Origin: Promicromonosporaceae bacterium
GTDB lineage: Bacteria; Actinomycetota; Actinomycetes; Actinomycetales; Cellulomonadaceae
Assembly: GCA_009782865.1 (NCBI GenBank)
Contig: WRIF01000149.1
Coordinates: forward strand, 1 to 5,006
Direction of reading: 5' to 3'
Length of the DNA stretch: 5,006 nucleotides
Part shown: positions 4,611 through 5,006 of the stretch, piece after piece
Layout: every line of letters begins with the position of its first letter
How positions within the stretch are numbered: the first letter of the stretch is position 1
Notes under the pieces: model-generated
Seen by the model: the letters and a program-made list of their open reading frames with translations, nothing else
The model's database searches: none
What the model was told of the DNA's origin: nothing
Made by a program: the position numbers and the translations under genes

Positions 4611-4990
4611 GTGGACATCGCGTAGTCGTTCACGGCCCTGACGGTCGCAGAGATGGCGTGCCGGGCTCCCTCCAGGACGGTGCGCGTGGTCTCCACCGAA
4701 AGCTTGGTGACGGCTCCGGCCAGGTCGGCCTGCCGCACCTCGGCCACCACCTCGGCGCGGAACTGACGCACCAGGGCCTCGATCTCGCGGGAGGCCTGGT
4801 ATGAGTCCTCGCGACGGGGATCGGGGCCGGCGCCCGCGGCGGGGGTGGGGGGGCCGCGGCACCCCCCGTGGGGGGGGGTGGGCGCGGGGGCCCGGAAAGG
4901 GGGGGGGCCGATGGTGGTCTGTGCCGGAACGCCACCCTTCCCCTCGGCCCACGGAGGCGTTTTTGCCTGCCCGTCACCGCCCTCGCCCAT
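4583..4990 (-). CDS. Unrecognised protein with Pro/Gly-rich N-terminus
   Basis: A 135-residue frame I do not recognise. Residues about 65-125 look like genuine protein: SREIEALVRQFRAEVVAEVRQADLA and on through the ATVRAVNDYA segment is amphipathic, probably helical, and has the Glu/Arg/Ala/Val composition of actinobacterial proteins. Residues about 28-60 are Pro/Gly-rich and encoded by long G/C runs, which may include base-count errors; a wrong run length would shift the frame and move the real start. ATG 4988-4990 has a weak ribosome site (GAGG, 7-base spacing) near the window edge. No signal peptide or membrane segment is evident. Its 3' end overlaps that of the SGNH-fold gene by 28 bases, convergently. 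A disordered Pro-rich arm on a small helical domain would fit a scaffold or regulatory protein, but no function is claimed. Confidence 0.5.
   Translation of the reverse strand: MGEGGDGQAKTPPWAEGKGGVPAQTTIGPPPFRAPAPTPPHGGCRGPPTPAAGAGPDPRREDSYQASREIEALVRQFRAEVVAEVRQADLAGAVTKLSVETTRTVLEGARHAISATVRAVNDYAMSTYSGSKPSH
4838..4907. repeat. Dense poly-G/poly-C low-complexity tract
   Basis: Runs of G at 4841-4845, 4847-4853, 4870-4878, 4885-4890 (interrupted) and 4899-4907, plus six C at 4862-4867, occur within 70 bases. Plus-strand runs from 4870 on have the spacing of a potential G-quadruplex, and 4848-4853 can pair with 4862-4867. The tract lies in the Pro/Gly-rich part of the minus-strand gene. Runs this dense are also typical of sequencing or assembly error. 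Confidence 0.55.
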
Positions 4991-5006
4991 CTCTGGGCCT
5001 CAGCGC

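Noticed and set aside
1..5006. CRISPR array, tRNA or rRNA genes
   Set aside because: No regularly spaced repeats and no recognisable tRNA or rRNA segments were seen on either strand.

Overview
The window appears to join DNA of two origins. Bases 1 to about 690 are AT-rich. They carry what looks like the replication-control region of a small plasmid, with sigma-70 type promoters and a winged helix-turn-helix protein, and point to a Gram-negative (proteobacterial) host. From the run of 14 C at 691-704 onward the DNA is very GC-rich and reads like an actinobacterial chromosome. The gene set, GTG starts and protein style would fit a Propionibacteriaceae-like organism, but that placement is inference. 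The switch falls exactly on the homopolymer inside one open frame, so a chimeric clone, read or contig is the leading explanation.

Left part (1-690): a minus-strand unit holds a consensus-like promoter (120-148), an antisense RNA of about 77 nt and an intrinsic terminator (37-75). It lies antisense to the leader of a plus-strand gene starting at 187, whose ribosome site follows a perfect hairpin. The antisense stem-loop exposes the hexamer UUGGCG on the mRNA side (CGCCAA on the antisense RNA). This is the signature of antisense copy-number control in IncFII/IncI-type plasmids. The gene is therefore read as a plasmid replication protein, cut off at the poly-C tract and fused in frame to the last part of a sensor histidine kinase.

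Middle part (985-2007): a gene-poor stretch with two IS481-like imperfect repeats leads into a type II toxin-antitoxin operon: promoter, palindromic operator over the start of transcription, DUF1778 ribbon-helix-helix antitoxin, and a GNAT acetyltransferase toxin joined by a GTGA overlap.

Right part (2008-5006): an aldo/keto reductase on the minus strand abuts the toxin gene stop to stop. It diverges from an aldose 1-epimerase-like gene across a 48-bp gap with a shared symmetric -10 element. The epimerase is followed by an SGNH/GDSL-fold gene in which all the signature catalytic positions appear replaced. A convergent unknown gene with a Pro/Gly-rich N-terminus ends the window, over a dense series of poly-G/poly-C runs. 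The reductase and the epimerase suggest sugar or carbonyl metabolism, but no specific pathway can be named.
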